Translations under genes and position numbers: made by a program
Part shown: positions 20,815-34,170 of the stretch, piece by piece
How the letters are laid out: each line of letters opens with the position of its first letter
Position numbering within the stretch: the stretch's first letter is position 1
The notes under the pieces: model-generated
Told to the model about the DNA's origin: nothing
The model's database searches: none
Seen by the model: the letters and a program-made list of their open reading frames with translations, nothing else
Source: Physcomitrium patens
Lineage: Eukaryota; Streptophyta; Bryopsida; Funariales; Funariaceae
Length of the DNA stretch: 64,000 nucleotides
Assembly: GCF_000002425.4 (NCBI RefSeq)
Contig: NC_037254.1
Coordinates: 8,104,144-8,168,143, forward strand
Direction: 5' to 3'

Positions 20815-22659
20815 TTAGATGGTGTCAGCTGTCTGGTGCTTCGTCATCATCGCCTCAAATTCCATCTCAGTAACTGCACGTTCAAAAAACCGCAAGTAGG
20901 CAAATATCTTGTGTGTTAAATTGGTTATGACTACAACTATCTAACAAGAAGCCGAAACTTGTGCAAGACTGATACTGAAGTCATCACAAACGAGTCATCT
21001 TCTCATCGAACAAACTCTTGGCAAGTTGGATTGCGCGGTCTATAGGATAGATCGTCAAGCTCAAGATGCAGACGGCCCACTGGATGGTTCATGGCCAGTC
21101 CCAAATTTTTTTGGTAAGTTCCTACAGTGGTGGTTGATTTTGTAAAAGTCAGAAACGTGTATAGCTTACCTTCGCCATCCCCGTCCATGTCACCTGCACA
21201 CACATCCCAATAGACATGACAGTTTAGATTCAGAAGTTCAATTCTGGGAATAGCACAGAGTTGCATTAAAAACAGCCTCACAAACTTAATTGTGTGCCTT
21301 CAACAGTGAACCCTACTGGCAAGACATGCTTCAAAGCCAGTCATATGTCTTGAAAAAATTCCAAATCGTAGAGTATACTATCTGGAAAATCCTTGTGTGA
21401 CTTCTAGAGCTGTTTGCTTGAACATTCTAGGAAAAAGAGGCTACCTACTCACAATCATATATATAAAACAAACTTACACTCATGGATCATGGCCTCAAGC
21501 TGTTCATCGGTAAAGGTCTTTCCGATGTCTCTGGACACTTTCCTCAAGTTCTTCACCTGCTCATGGCAGACCATCAATGTACGCACTCAAACCAAGAAAT
21601 TGTATTATGCGCCTTCGAGTTTTCAATAGAGTCAGTTATAAATTAGGCCGTTGCATTGGTGGACGGGATTTTATCGAAGGATAACCTAACAAACCGTTGT
21701 AATCAAAACATTCGTGCTCTGTTGGTGTCTGCAAAAACCACAGCTGAAACAACAGAAATACAATATTACAGTATCAGGATCGAATTATTTTTCTTGAAAG
21801 CTGTTTAAGGAGCTGGGATGTTTGTACTCACTGATACTTTACCCCTGCCTTCTTCATCAAACATTTCGAACAACTTGCCCGCTCTCGCGTGCGAGTCTAG
21901 TTTCTCCTTGAACTTCATGTTCACTTTCATGATTTGAACAACCAGAAATAAAAAAGAATCAGTACACGCGAAACAAATGTGCAATGTCCCACATTTATGA
22001 CATGTTTTTTGTCCTTAGAAAGGTGAACATGAATAACCAGGATATCGATTAATTGCAAAATAAGACATTAACTGCTGATCTTAATGACAATTTCCACGCT
22101 TCCAGTAACACAATCTTGCAATTCAGATTTTGCATTAAAATAATAAAAAGTATAATCATCACAAGAACAGCTTGGCACTTACTGATTTGCAGAAACTCAT
22201 CGCTATCAATTTCACCATCATTCTCCTTCGAATACTGGTACATCAGCTTTTGCACGTCCGCTTTTTTCACGTTGCACTCCAATCCTCTTATTGCTGCCTG
22301 AATCATCGAAGTCCTTGAAAGTGATCTTTCATGTTCGCATGACGGACAGAGCATACCTCGGCCCCAGTCTAAGTAAAGAGTAAAAGCACACCACATGGTA
22401 CAGCTGCGAATTTCACCTTCAGGTCTTTATAGTTAAGCTTTCCAAATTTGCGGGAATCGAAAAGCACAAATGCCAATCTAATGTCGAGCTTCTCAGAGTA
22501 ACTGAGGTCGAAATAATCGTTCTTTCCGACCGTTTTGGGGGTGGCGGCGTACGCTCCAAGGCGAGAGCCCAGTGGTATGGACGGCGTTGAAGATGGTGGA
22601 TTCCATGAAGGCCTCCTCAGACGTTGGAAGTCTTGGGGTTGATTGTTTGTAGTGGCCAT
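20815..22659 (-). CDS. Divergent centrin-like EF-hand protein (six exons)
   Basis: Hand-spliced exons, minus strand: 22659-22417, 22297-22183, 21923-21832, 21556-21478, 21193-21170, 20873-20815. All junctions are GT-AG and phases join exactly, giving 203 residues. Centrins are small calmodulin relatives of basal bodies, centrosomes, nuclear pores and DNA repair. After a 50-residue unique N-terminus (RLRRPSWNPPSSTPSIP) the centrin pattern is followed block by block: KLDIRLAFVLFDSR, DLK-AAIRGLECNVKKADVQKLM, DEFLQI, AGKLFEMFDEEGRGKVSVKN, TDEQLEAMIHECD. EF loops lie at about 68-79, 104-115, 142-153 and 178-189. Only the fourth (DMDGDGEVTEME) is canonical. Loops 1 and 3 end in D and N where Glu is expected. 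The protein ends HQTADTI, where typical centrins end KKTSLF. A sperm basal-body role is inference. Confidence 0.82.
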
Positions 22660-24200
22660 GTAGTCAGAAAATTCCTACCTCTTGGAACTATTTAAGATCG
22701 CCACGAGACGGAGTTATGGTTACCAATAAATATTATTGTTGAAGATGTGCTGCATCAAAGATTCATGATTCTTGTCGAAGATTACAAGAAATTACCCATT
22801 CAGCTTGTACAACACAAGCACTGCCATCAAGAGCTTCACAAATCTGGTGAAGTGGTGAAGGCCAGGGAGTTGAGTTGCTGTAAGGGCGAAGGCTACATTC
22901 TTTCATCAAAAGAGTAGGCTCTTGTGCACAGGAGAGCACATTTAATAATCAAAGAAATAACGCCATCGTTATCATCTATGCAGTCTGAAGGCAGATTGCT
23001 GTTCCTCAACCAGTTGCAAAAGTCCTTCAACTTCACAGCTTCGTCAGTCTAAAACTCATACGTCTGAAGTTAGAAGTCAACATTGGCCTTAATCTCGTCA
23101 GTGTGGAAGCTAGATTCCGTTGCCGCTGTTAACTTGAAATTTATGTTTTTTGTCCTTCGACTGGCCGAACATTGAGTCTATAATCACGCCTAAGAATATG
23201 GCTCAGCGACACAACCACAGATACTCTTAGAACTCAGCAAACGCTTTCAGAACACATCTCACTTCACTTCTCCACACATGTATCCCAACTACTGAAAGTA
23301 GAAGTACAAATTCCTCGAATGTTACAGAAGGTGGAATGACACTATCCCAATCAAGAGGTGCGCCCAACAAAATGCTGATCACTCTCACGGTAATCATGTG
23401 GCGAAGGAGGGCGCCGAACAGTTGGTGCCAAACCCTTGCTCTTCCCCCTCTCTTGGTGTTCTTGGCTTCACACTTTGAACGTAGGACATAACTGTAAAAA
23501 AACCTTGCTTACTCCATAATTCCGGATGCTACCATTAAAACCACCTTGTCGCTTCATACATGCTACACATTTTAAAATCATATTCACGTGCTTCGGTCTA
23601 CACATGACTTTCTGCACGTCTGAGTGAATATTATAACATAGCACATCCTCGGACACACTAAATTTGATGCTCCGCGCGTCAACAAAAGACCCCCATTAGA
23701 CATATTCCCACGAACCTAACCTCAATTCCTGTCGACTGCTATAGTTAAGTGCCAAACCATCCCTCTGCGAATTCGAATCAATAAAGATGCTTGGAGCAAA
23801 AGCGTTCTTGGAATCCAAACAAACCAAGCTGGGTGCGCTCCAAAAAGACCCAACGAGAGAGGAGGGGAGAGGAAGAAAGGGCATCAACAGCCAGTATAAA
23901 CCGACAACAACCATAGGATTTTCCGACCCACGGCATATCAACGTTACGGCCAGACAGTGCCCGCCACGTAATGTGCCACCTCTGCAGGGAAGTGACCGGG
24001 AGAAAGCAGGGGATGGTGCTCAGATTTGCCAATAGACTGACTGTGCCGATCGGAGCATACCCCCCACACTGCAAACAGGGCAGTGGTGACGAAACCCACT
24101 CAAGGTGGAGACACACACATTACAAACCACGTGGTTGTGGCGCCAAAGCTCGAAACCCTCTCGTAACTGGTTCCCTCCTTAGCTCTTTACTTAGTTTGCA
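22660..24200. other. Region between centrin-like and TRM10 genes
   Basis: The two genes are divergent, so this 1.5 kb holds both promoters. 22850-23150 (minus) shows a protein-like but broken stretch (AVKLKDFCNWLRNSNLPSD) that may be a gene relic. The 60-110 aa ORFs at 23468-24237 overlap on both strands without domains. 23950-24200 is probably the TRM10 5' UTR. Confidence 0.35.
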
Positions 24201-27200
24201 ATGGAGCATTCAGGGTCTGCTCAGGTGCGTGGCATGATTTCCTTGCGCTTCTGTCGTTTGCGAGGAGGACGTGATGGACTTTTTGTTTGTTAGTTTTGGA
24301 AATGTTAGGGAAAAGCTGGTGTTGCTGCTTGGTTGCGATGGGTGAGCTTCGGTTTTTGGGTTGAGGAGATTGGGTGTCATTGGGATGTTAGTTTAGCTGT
24401 TTCTAAGGTTGTGCGCTCTTGTATGTTTGAATTTGTAGGGGGTAACTGATAGAGTGTACAAACTGTTACGAATTACAGTTGGGTTAGAATTTGCGTGCTG
24501 TGATGGTTCGAGTGTGGCGCACGATGTGAAATTAGGTGGGTTGAACGATGTAAGGAGTTGCTCCGCTGAGAAGTGGACTATTCGGGGATTAGTTTCGAGA
24601 ATAAGTGCATACTGTGTACGTATGCGGTGAAATTTTGTGCGTTTTGTGCTGATAGGAACATTCTTAGCATATGTTCTTTATTTTTTTCATTTTTTAATGT
24701 TTTTATGAGCGAGCTCTAGCTGCCGGGACTGTAGAATATGTGAGAAGCACATGGAGAAAGGCGATTATTAACTATTGCGCGGCTCTTATGACCCGAACAT
24801 TTGTTTCTGTTTAAAAGATTAGGGTTTCTCTCGCGGTTTGGTCGTGTTTCCTAACTAGGCTCCTCCGTGCACAACAGTTGCGAGTTTCGTGCAGTGGCAA
24901 GATTAGGGGTGTCACGAGATTGGAACATGTACGCTTAGATAAAAGATAAAGTCGCACTATCTACACTTCTCATTGATATTGTTGTGTTATTATGTTTTAT
25001 GTTACCTTCGAGGTGCTATCACATCTACGATCACAAACTTTTGTGCGATTTTGTCGAACGCAATTACGAACATTTGCAGACTTGGCAGGATTATCTCATG
25101 ATCGTCACCTGGGTTATCTCATCATAGTGACTACGTAGTAGTAGATCATGAAATCGAAATATTAGCAGCTTTGGACGTTGCCTTTAACGTTGTCTTTGCC
25201 TGCCGTATTGTCTTTGCTGCTCCTTGTGTACAAGGTTGATCATCCAACGCATATGCCAATGTCCCTGTCATAGGCTTGTCCGCAGGATGCTTCCGTCGAT
25301 GCCGTCGGCGATGTAAACATCACGAAGTCTCAGGATGCAGTTATAGCTGAAATTAGTGAGCAGTATGTGGAGGAGGCCAGTACTGCAGAGGTGGGTAAAA
25401 GGTCCGCAGCAACTGCAGAGTCTGTGCAAGGTGCGTCAGTCGACCCTGCCAGTGTGCAGATTGCTGTGGGAGGAATTGGAGATGTTCCTGGAATCGTGCA
25501 TCAAGAGTTGCCTTTGGAAAGGTTTAATAGCTTAAGTCAAAGAGACGGCTACGAAAGCAGGGAGGCTTCCAATGGGACCGGCCTCTATGGCTATGATGAG
25601 AAGGAAGAACCAGGTACGAAACTATGAGGATTGAGTGATGGGATATCATTATTTCATGGAGAGGGATAAAATCTTCGAAAAACAGTAAAAAATGGCATCT
25701 TTCTTCAAGCAGTTCAATGATAAATTTATTGATCACTTACAAGCCACTGCGGTACTTGTTGCAAGGCAATTTTCTCATCGTGGGTCGTCTTTTAGCATAT
25801 ATCTGGTCCTTTTCCCGTCATTGTGACTGGACATTATGGAGGTCATAATACTTGATTCAAGGTGTACACAAACGTGATAGAACCAGTATCACAAGCGTCT
25901 ACTATAAGTTAATGGACGCGAATTATGCTTGTTTGCGTCTATAGTCTAGTATTCAATAGAATGCAAAGGTTGACGTGTGTGTGAATTTGATTGTGGAAAT
26001 TACGCGTCAAGTTGTAGTTGTTCTCAGTGGTGATTTTTTACGGTGGTGGAAGTGTTTAAATTTTTTAATGGTTTTACACTGCATTAGGTCCAACGGCAGA
26101 AACCATCTATCGAACTGAGGATGCACTGGAAGTATCTAAATGTGAGGAAAAAAATAATAGCTCTGACGCGCTTCAAATGGAGGAGGTATCTAATGAAGCT
26201 AGATCCAAAGTAGAGCAACGTCCCGCATTATCTGGAAATGTGGATGTCCAGAAGCCACCTCTGCCAGAGGAAGCTAGGTCTCTTTCTAAAAGTGATCAGA
26301 AAGTATTAGGAAGACAGGAACGGTATAAGCAGACAAAATTACAAAAGAGGGCACAAGATAAAGCAATGAGACATCAAGAAACAGAGAAGAAGCGGAGAGA
26401 GTGGCAGGAAAAGCTCGCGAACCTTTCGGAAGATGAAGTTCAGAAAGCAAAAGAAGAGAGAATGGGGTTGAGGGCTTCTCGCAAAGATGAACGTAAAGTG
26501 CGAAAGGACAAGCTTATTCAAGTCATGGCAGATGGGCAGAATATTGTCATTGATCTCGAGTTCGTTGAGAATATGAAACCAAACGAAATCTCGAGCTTAT
26601 GTCAACAGGTTTGTATTCTCGCAGATCATCTCCTAACTGTTCCTATCGTAAGTTGCTTCTTGGAAGGTTACATCGGTGCAGTTCAAATATGTCTTGTGTT
26701 GCTAGCTGCTGATTCTGTGGAGGTTGTACAGGTGGTGCACTCCTATGCTGCAAATGGAAGGGCTGAAGTTCCATGTCGCCTGTCATTAACAAGCTGTACT
26801 AGCACTGTTCGGGAACAGTTGAAGATGCATTATGGGTTTGAGAGTTGGCTTCTGCACAAGGAATATAAATCTTACATTGATGTTTTTGAGGGTAGGAAAG
26901 AGGACCTTGTATATTTGACAGCTGATTCAGAGACTGTTTTAGAGACTGTGGACAAGACCAAAATCTATATTGTGGGTGGATTGGTCGACCACGATCGATG
27001 GGATGGAATCGCTGCTGAGAAAGCAAAAAACCAAGGTATCTCTACTGCAAAGCTTCCAATCGACAAACACATGCTAAGCTCTCAGGTAAGGAAGTGGACC
27101 AACACAATGTTATATATGTTGGTTGCAATAATACCTTCATGTTTAAGGCTTCTTGTCTTGTGTACCTTATTTTCTTCGAATTAGTTAACATCCGAGTTAT

Positions 27201-27689
27201 TCTTTCATGCTTAATTGTTTCTTGACGAAGGGCTTCTTCCTGCGTGAGACGTTGATAAGTTAGATCTCATGGCCATTCAACCTTGGCCTCAAATGCTTCA
27301 CCTTGATGGCAGCAAATCAGGAGAAGTAGAAGAATGCGTCAGCATAAATAATTTTTTGATTGGTTCCTTTTATGCAGGTCTTGACGGTGGATCAGGTGGT
27401 CGACATCTTACTACAGTTCATGAATATAGGAGATTGGGAAAAGGCTGTGTCAACAGCTATCCCACCCCGAAAAAGAGTTGCTTCTGACCCACTCGAGGGT
27501 GCGTCAAAGCAAACCAAGTGTGACTCGGACCAAATGTCATCGAAGAGAGGAGATTCAGCTATGGACGCGATGTCTGAAGTAGGAGATGAACCCATGGCTA
27601 ATGAGCTAGCAAGAGAAATGAGCATCGTTGACTCAGCATCTCAATCGGCCAGTTTTTCTGAGTCCTCCGTCGACGGTCTCAAGTCTTAA
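24201..27689 (+). CDS. TRM10: TRM10-type tRNA (guanine-N1)-methyltransferase, position 9
   Basis: Exons: 24201-24224, 25286-25613, 26088-26608, 26732-27085, 27378-27689. All introns are GT-AG and phases fit, giving 512 residues. The family is a SPOUT enzyme that methylates N1 of purine 9 in tRNA using SAM. The N-terminal 180 residues are low-complexity and variable. A basic stretch (about 186-250, ERYKQTKLQKRAQDK) is the usual tRNA-binding extension. The catalytic domain starts near NIVIDLEFVENM and continues QQVVHSYAANGRA, LVYLTADSETVL, IYIVGGLVDHDRWDG (Asp 377 of GGLVD is the conserved catalytic-site Asp) and ISTAKLPI. It ends VLTVDQVVDILLQF, IGDWEKAVSTAIPPRK. The last 75 residues are an unstructured Ser/acidic tail. 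The first exon codes only eight residues and is the least certain part; the rest is secure. Confidence 0.92.
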
Positions 27690-29463
27690 AAGACACTCAT
27701 GTAGTTTTAGATTTTAGTTTAGGATCTTAAATTTTAATTTTTAACACTTCATGATTTGGTTTGTATTTTTACCTAGACACTCGTAGATTAAAACACATCG
27801 ATATACGGCATGCTACACAGGGGCAATGACATTTTAGGACCCTGGAAGCACCCAGCTTGCTGAATCAACGTTGTAATCGAACTTCTCTGTAATTTCTCGC
27901 ATTCTGTGCTACAGTTCTTGTAGCATTTGCTAAGTAGAATGCACAAAAAAGAGCTTCTTATGCATCTTGCTATCCTGCGCTAGTTGCACCGATTCTCATC
28001 AATCGTTCCACTAAGTTTAGTCGCTCAATCTCACAGGTACAAGCTTAACTAGAGAATCGTGTTCCTGATTTCAAAGTTCGAAAATTTTCTTAGGATTACA
28101 GTTCGTGACTCTGGGTTTCAATGCGTATAGATGGCAGCCCAGAAGATAATTCCTCCCATAGTATAGATGGTTCCTAGAACTACCTACTCGATAGAACAAT
28201 TACGACTGTAACGGTCATCTTGGGTGAGAATGGACTTACTGGTTTACAATTGAGGCGTGGAACAATCGACGTCTCCAGAGGAAATGTGGCCTTCGCGCGA
28301 AGCTCATCTATCATGCTATCACTCAGTGTAAATAATCATACTTCAACTATTTTTATTACTACTGTTTGTTTCTTTGTGTTAGATTTTACAAATATTCCCC
28401 ATTATCAATGTGTGGAATCAAAGAATGAAGTATAATATACAGATAAAAGCATTCAAGTGCCATTAATTTTGGTGTATACAAGTGCTTGCATGCTTACAAG
28501 TGCATATTACAGTTAATTATCTCAAATATCCCATTAACATCCCAAGTTAAAATATATCAAGACAAAATTGTTTCTTATACAAAGAACTCAGAATCTGACT
28601 TCTGATTGTACATGATAAAGATAACAATAATATTTGTGGTTTTCTTTCTTTCTCACCAATTTACTCAAATATCATCTTTATAATCAGATTACTTGTATTT
28701 TATGAAATGCAAGATATAGAAATGTAATATATATATATATATATATATATGTTACCCCTGACTGTGCAAAAAAAAAAACTTGGAGATGAACCAATACAAA
28801 AAAGAGGATATTTAATACTTATAGAAGTTTGAATGTTGAATCAATTTTGAATCAAGTTAAATCAAATTTGAATCCTTTTGTTATAAAATATCCATGTTGG
28901 TGAAAAATAATTAATGGGTAAATTTTTTTGAGTTGTAAAAATTCTTCCTAGAAACAAAGTCATCATGTACATTGAGTGTTGTTGAGTACAACAACAAAAA
29001 AAGATAATCTTTGAAGCAAGAACGATGGTTGAAAATCAAAACAAGTGGTTGTCCTAAAATGTCATAATGTAGTCAAAAAGTATTTTTACAAAACTTTGCA
29101 ACTTTTTAGGAATTTGGGGGTGGGGGGGTGGGTGGGGGGGGTTGAATATTAGAGAAAATTGAAGGATTTGGGAGTATGGAGAGAGGCAAGCTCCTGAACA
29201 AACTTCAGCAGCATGCCCTTTTGTTGTGTACAATGTGGATGACTGTGGGCCCATTGAGGAATGCAGCCCAACTGAGGTAATGAGCCCAAATGCAACCCAA
29301 CTCAGTAGGGGAAACATCCGTTGGGTTGGAGTTGAATTTTGCCGTTAAGATCATTGGAAAGCCAGCAACAGGCCCTACGTGATATAGATATCTCAGATTG
29401 CTTGCTTTATATCCGTTGCCTGGTTGTAACTTGCTTTCGGGGGAGTTTGCATTGCAGCCTTCC
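27690..29463. other. Intergenic region between TRM10 and the SUMO-like-domain gene
   Basis: 27690-28250 has gene-like composition and includes the TRM10 3' UTR. From about 28300 to 29050 it is AT-rich, with a short AT repeat at 28728-28750 and no coding pattern. The G-rich tract at 29116-29141 is listed separately. 29200-29463 is likely the promoter and 5' UTR of the next gene. Confidence 0.4.
29116..29141 (+). promoter_or_regulatory. Potential G-quadruplex, single-T loops
   Basis: Four G runs of 5, 7, 3 and 8 bases are separated by single T bases (29121, 29129, 29133). Runs of three or more G with one-base loops are the most stable parallel quadruplex type known. It lies about 320-390 bp upstream of the two possible start codons of the next gene, on its coding strand. 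Whether it forms or regulates anything is unknown. Confidence 0.6.
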
Positions 29464-29505
29464 ATGATTCGAAATCCTGCAAGTCACCCTCTTGTGAAGG
29501 TTCCA

Positions 29506-32155
29506 ATGGCGGCGGGTAGAGGAGGGGGCGCTGTAGATTTGAACAGACTGAGCATCAATCATGTACGTAGGCTCATGGGTCGATCCTTGAATTCGAGTGT
29601 GCTGTTGTTTTTCGTTCGAGATTGAGCATATATGACCACATTTGTATATGGGTCTGTGTGATTTGCTGTCGCGAAGCGTTTCTTAGCTCTTTAGAAATTT
29701 TGGGATATTCAAGTGTTGATTTTATCTTGGAATTTGAGCAAATCCGACTATTGGGTTCGTGTTATAGGATGTACTGCGACAGATCGCTAATGCGTTATGT
29801 AACGCAACTGAGTTTGGAACGAGGATTGAAGGACTGTTTGATTGCTCTCTCAAACAATTATGGTGTAGCACGTTTTTTTTTGTTGTTTTTGTTTCGTTGG
29901 ATTCCATTCGTGCTTGTGTGGGAGTTAGGGGATCACGTATCGTTAATGGAGAAGAATCTGCAACGATTTCTGTGGTGATATGATGAATGTCGAGGGTTCG
30001 CAGGTCTCCGCTTAGCTCAATACATTGCGTTGATTAATCTTGAACACAGGTTTTAAGATACACTAAATGACTGCTGAAAAGTAAGGCTATCCGAGTTGCA
30101 CTTCAGTATTTTGATCTGTAGGAGGGTTTTGGCATGCTGCTCTTAGCAGACACAAACCCCAGCCTGTGATGTGATTTGGAATTACAAAACCGCGGGAGCA
30201 GAGAACTCTAATGCGAGTGCGTAGCTGGAAATAGCATAGCATTTAGTTTGTGCAGTAGTCTTCTCAAACGTAATTACTGTTCTCTGGATTTTGATTGAAT
30301 GCCTGTTATCAACAGCGATCTTAATTAGGGTTATGTTATAGGAGATTCAATTTACGCAGAATTCTCGACACTCCAAACTGGGTCTGTGTGATATGCTGTT
30401 GCGGAGTTCGTATGGATTCGCTGAGTTGGGCTGCTTGTTTTCATGGTTGACTAATGTGGATACAATCGAGATTTTGATTCTTTCAATGAAAATCCTACGT
30501 TGTGGATGACCAGGTGGTCGATGACGATGAGGAGGAATTCGAACCACTCTTCAACTACAGCCAAACAGTTGGTCCAGCTCCAACATTTTTAAGTGGTTAG
30601 TGAACCTTATCAGTCACTGTGATCATATTTTAGTGATATCAGAAGCTCATCAGAGTTGCAATCACTTTCCTATTGTGAAGTAATACCCTTAAAGACTGTA
30701 ATTTCTATCATTTATGATTGTCGTGGAAACAGATGAAAGTGATAATGACGAGGTCATATTCACATCAGCACCCAAGCGTAGGCCTGAAATTCAGTCATCT
30801 AAGGTTTGTGGGCATTCTTTCAATTGGTTAAACAAAAAATGGATTTACTGGTGATATTCTTAAGTTCGATGTCTGTAGATGGTTTTGATAATCACCAATT
30901 AGAATGTGGATACAAGATGGTATTTCCCGTCAACTGGTGAGTTCTCGCTGAAGGTTTGCCACCTCTGCGGCACTCCATTCTCCCATTATTAGTCTCGGGT
31001 GGAGTGGAATGTATTTCCAGGAAATAAGTAAGGCTCTACGAGTTATATCTGCATGACTGTCCTTCAATGCTGGTTTGATCCATTCTGATCACAAGCTTGG
31101 CTGTGACTAGAAGCAATCTGCAGCAGCCCCACAGAAGGTCCCCGCCAGACAGCCAAACTTGGATGACGACGACGACAGCTGGTTGATGTCTTTGCCTCCC
31201 AAGCAGCCGAAGCAACCTCAACCTGAAATTGTTACAGAAAACTGTGCATTACAACTGTTGAGGTTAAATTTCTTTTCAAGTCTGATTTCTGTGTTCGAGC
31301 ATGTGAAACTCGTCTTCTAGTATCCAGGAACTGCTCTTCAGAGGTGCATAACTTTCAGCAGCTAGGAGATTGCAAAGGGGACATTCCATTCTTGTGAAGT
31401 CCAATTAAAAAAACATGTATTTTATTGTTTCTTCGTCGTATTCAGGGAGAAGAGAAGAGAGTTAATGTTGTTGGAGCAAAAAGCTTCACCAGGGGCAATT
31501 AGAAATATTGAGGAACTAGCAAGGATGGAAGCACAATATCGTCCCGAACCGGAGCCGCCTGTGATCGTGAAGGCGCCCACTACGAAATCTGACGAGTCAC
31601 TAACGGGAGAGGCCGCTGCAACTGGAAAGGGAAAAATCTTGCTTAAAGTTCAAAACAAGGCTGAAAATTCTCAATCTATCAGGATATACACGGTAAGCAC
31701 ATTCGAGCCTATGGTTTACAGCAACAAGGAAACCAGAATTGTTTTTGCCAGATGTCTGAAACAATATTCTTTCACCCTCGTTTCTAAACCAAATTCTATT
31801 TTTTTTTTTTTTTGGCTTGTTCATTACTTTCATCTTGACCCCACACTCACTAGGTCCTGTTGGGTCCCAACAATTTTCTTGTAGATTAATTGCAACAGGT
31901 TGCGTTGGGGTACCCTGGAACTGGTTTCTAAGTCTGTCCATGAGTGAGGGAAGTAACTCACTGTTATTTTTGTGAATGTAAATTGGACAGACCGACAAAT
32001 TTGAGAAGCTATTTACTGTGTATGCGAAAATGGCTAAAGCTCCTCTTGCAAACATGACTTTTCGTTTTGATGGAGACCAGCTGTCTCCCAATAGTACTCC
32101 TGAGGAGCATGACATGGAGGATGGTGACATCATTGAAGTTCATGATAAGAGGTGA
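29506..32155 (+). CDS. Rad60/SUMO-like domain (Rad60-SLD) protein
   Basis: Exons: 29506-29562, 30514-30595, 30733-30803, 31111-31262, 31446-31692, 31991-32155. All are GT-AG with matching phases, giving 257 residues (AAG at 31111-31113 may be skipped, -1 residue). Acidic, disordered N-terminal blocks (VVDDDEEEFEPLF, DESDNDEVIF, LDDDDDSWLMSLPP) precede a short coiled segment (REKRRELMLLEQK). Residues 184-257 form the ubiquitin-like fold: KILLKVQNK, SIRIYTTDKFEKLFTVYAKM, MTFRFDGDQLSP, TPEEHDMEDGDIIEVHDKR. This is the SUMO-like domain of the Rad60/Esc2/NFATC2IP group, which acts in genome stability by mimicking SUMO. It ends without a di-glycine, so it is not conjugated. An in-frame upstream ATG at 29464 would add 14 residues; 29506 was preferred because MAAGRGGG looks like a plant N-terminus, but both remain possible. 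Confidence 0.85.
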
Positions 32156-34170
32156 CTGAGCTTGTAAGTTGTAAATGTATATTAAGTTGTTGCTACAGAC
32201 CCTTTGCTGAAATGATGGCCTTACAAACGACAATTGTATTTTATAAAGATAATCAATTTCAAATATAAAGGTTTTACATAGAATTTCGTCAATGGGGCTT
32301 GCATGCATTTTGATTGATAAAGAAAGAAAAAACCCTTAAATGAAGGTAAATGTTTTTTCTAGTGACTTCTGCATGAAAGTCAGAAGAAATGCATGAATAC
32401 GATACTCTTGTAGGCTCAGCTCATGCAACTAAATATCTCTTCACTTTTCTATTAAAGGTATTTTTTACAAATCAGATATGAGAAAAAAAACAAATTGAAC
32501 TTCTAAGATTGAATGGTCTTGTAGGAATGACTGTAGACTTAAAATAAAATCAAAATCTAACTACTTTTTTGGTTTTTTATATAAAATTTTTAATAATGTA
32601 GAATTACTGATACTTGATTTTTTTTGTTAAAATTATATATGATATTAAGTTTTGTAATTACGTATTAAGTATACAACTTTAGATTTGAACTTATAATAAA
32701 ACTAGATCTTTTAAAGAAAAGAAAAGAAAACATATTTTTAATATGTTTCGGTATTTTTACAATTTGTACAAGGAATCTTAGATTTAAATGACAAGTATTA
32801 AGAGCAGTTTGAACTATTTAAAATGAAATAGCAATGATATGATTTTTATTCTATTTCTTACATAAATTCAGATTGGATAACTATTTTGCACATCCATCTT
32901 AATTTGATGAATCGAAAGTATAATTTTACCAAACATGTTTGGTAAACATATTTACCAATTGTGTGTTTATTTACCCTTTTAATACAACATTAAAAAATGT
33001 CAAATGTATTTCTTCCTAATATAGATAAAACTACATGTAGTCAATTATAAAAATTCTTTGATATAAATTTCTAAAAATGAAGAGTTAGAATTAATACTAT
33101 TATGATTGTTAATAAATGTAAGATAGTTGGCAAAATTATTAAAAATACAAAAAAATAAAAAAATAAAAAATATTTAAGATATTTGTAATTTGATATATAT
33201 ATATATATATATATTTATATAATACCATATATCTAAGATTAATAATAATAAAAAAATCATTAATATCAAAATATGATTTCTATATATAACTTATTTTTGA
33301 CTTAAAAATAAAGGATGTAACATTTGAATCTAACAATCTTAATTTTTTTTTCAGTAGTTTAATTGCTTCTTATAATTTTCTGTATTTTATTAAAAAATTG
33401 AATAGAATATTAATTATTAGGATTATACTCATACTCTTTAAAAAATGAATTAACAATATTTATATTATCTTTAAGATTATAGAAATATTTGTAATTCAAA
33501 AATTTTAAAAATGGTAATTATATCTAAACACTAAATCAATGCATAGTAGAAGTTAAGATAAATCTACCTCCATATCAAATATTAGGAGGGTGCAAATTTT
33601 TGAAACAATTTTTCATTCATCTCTATAGCTTTAGATAGGAGATAAGTTCACAAAAATTAAAAGTTGCCCAATTGATTTAATTGAGGTTATGAATTTAGCA
33701 TAGAGATTTAAAGATATAAGAATTAAGAGTGTAGCTTAAGGAATTAAGAACAACAAATTTAAGAGTGTAATCAAATGACTTAAGAATGGATGAAAGACTT
33801 ATTGAAATAGTGTTAGTAGAAAAAACAAAGACTATTGTATTACACTCTCATACATCTTGTACTTCCATGCGAGTTTGATTTAAAAACTTTGAAGTACCAA
33901 AGAAATATACTTCCTATATAGAATACAACCTATGCTTGGCATTAATAAACAATTAAGGTTATTTATTAAAATAGTATTATATCTATGGCTAGTAGACATA
34001 TAATTTAGAATAAATATCATATATATCCTTGAAATATATTGAAATATCAAGAATATCTATATATTTTCAATAAAAAGAAATCTATTGCTCATTTTTGTAA
34101 AAATATCAAAACTATCCTTGAACTTAATAAGGTATTATAAGTTTTTTTTTTAAACTGCAATTAGAGCCAA
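32156..34170. other. AT-rich region without genes
   Basis: After the SUMO-like-domain gene, 32156-32350 is its likely 3' UTR. The remainder is strongly AT-rich, with short TA repeats (33195-33213) and no frame longer than noise. It is probably old repeat material, but no retroelement motif is recognisable. Confidence 0.4.

Noticed and set aside
21690-21740. Candidate extra exon (about 34 nt) of the centrin-like gene
   Set aside because: Its inclusion breaks the centrin alignment and the frame; exons 3 and 4 join directly with perfect phase.
22850-23150. Minus-strand fragment AVKLKDFCNWLRNSNLPSD, vaguely like the start of SET-type methyltransferases
   Set aside because: Too short, broken by stops, no second motif; kept only as a possible relic.
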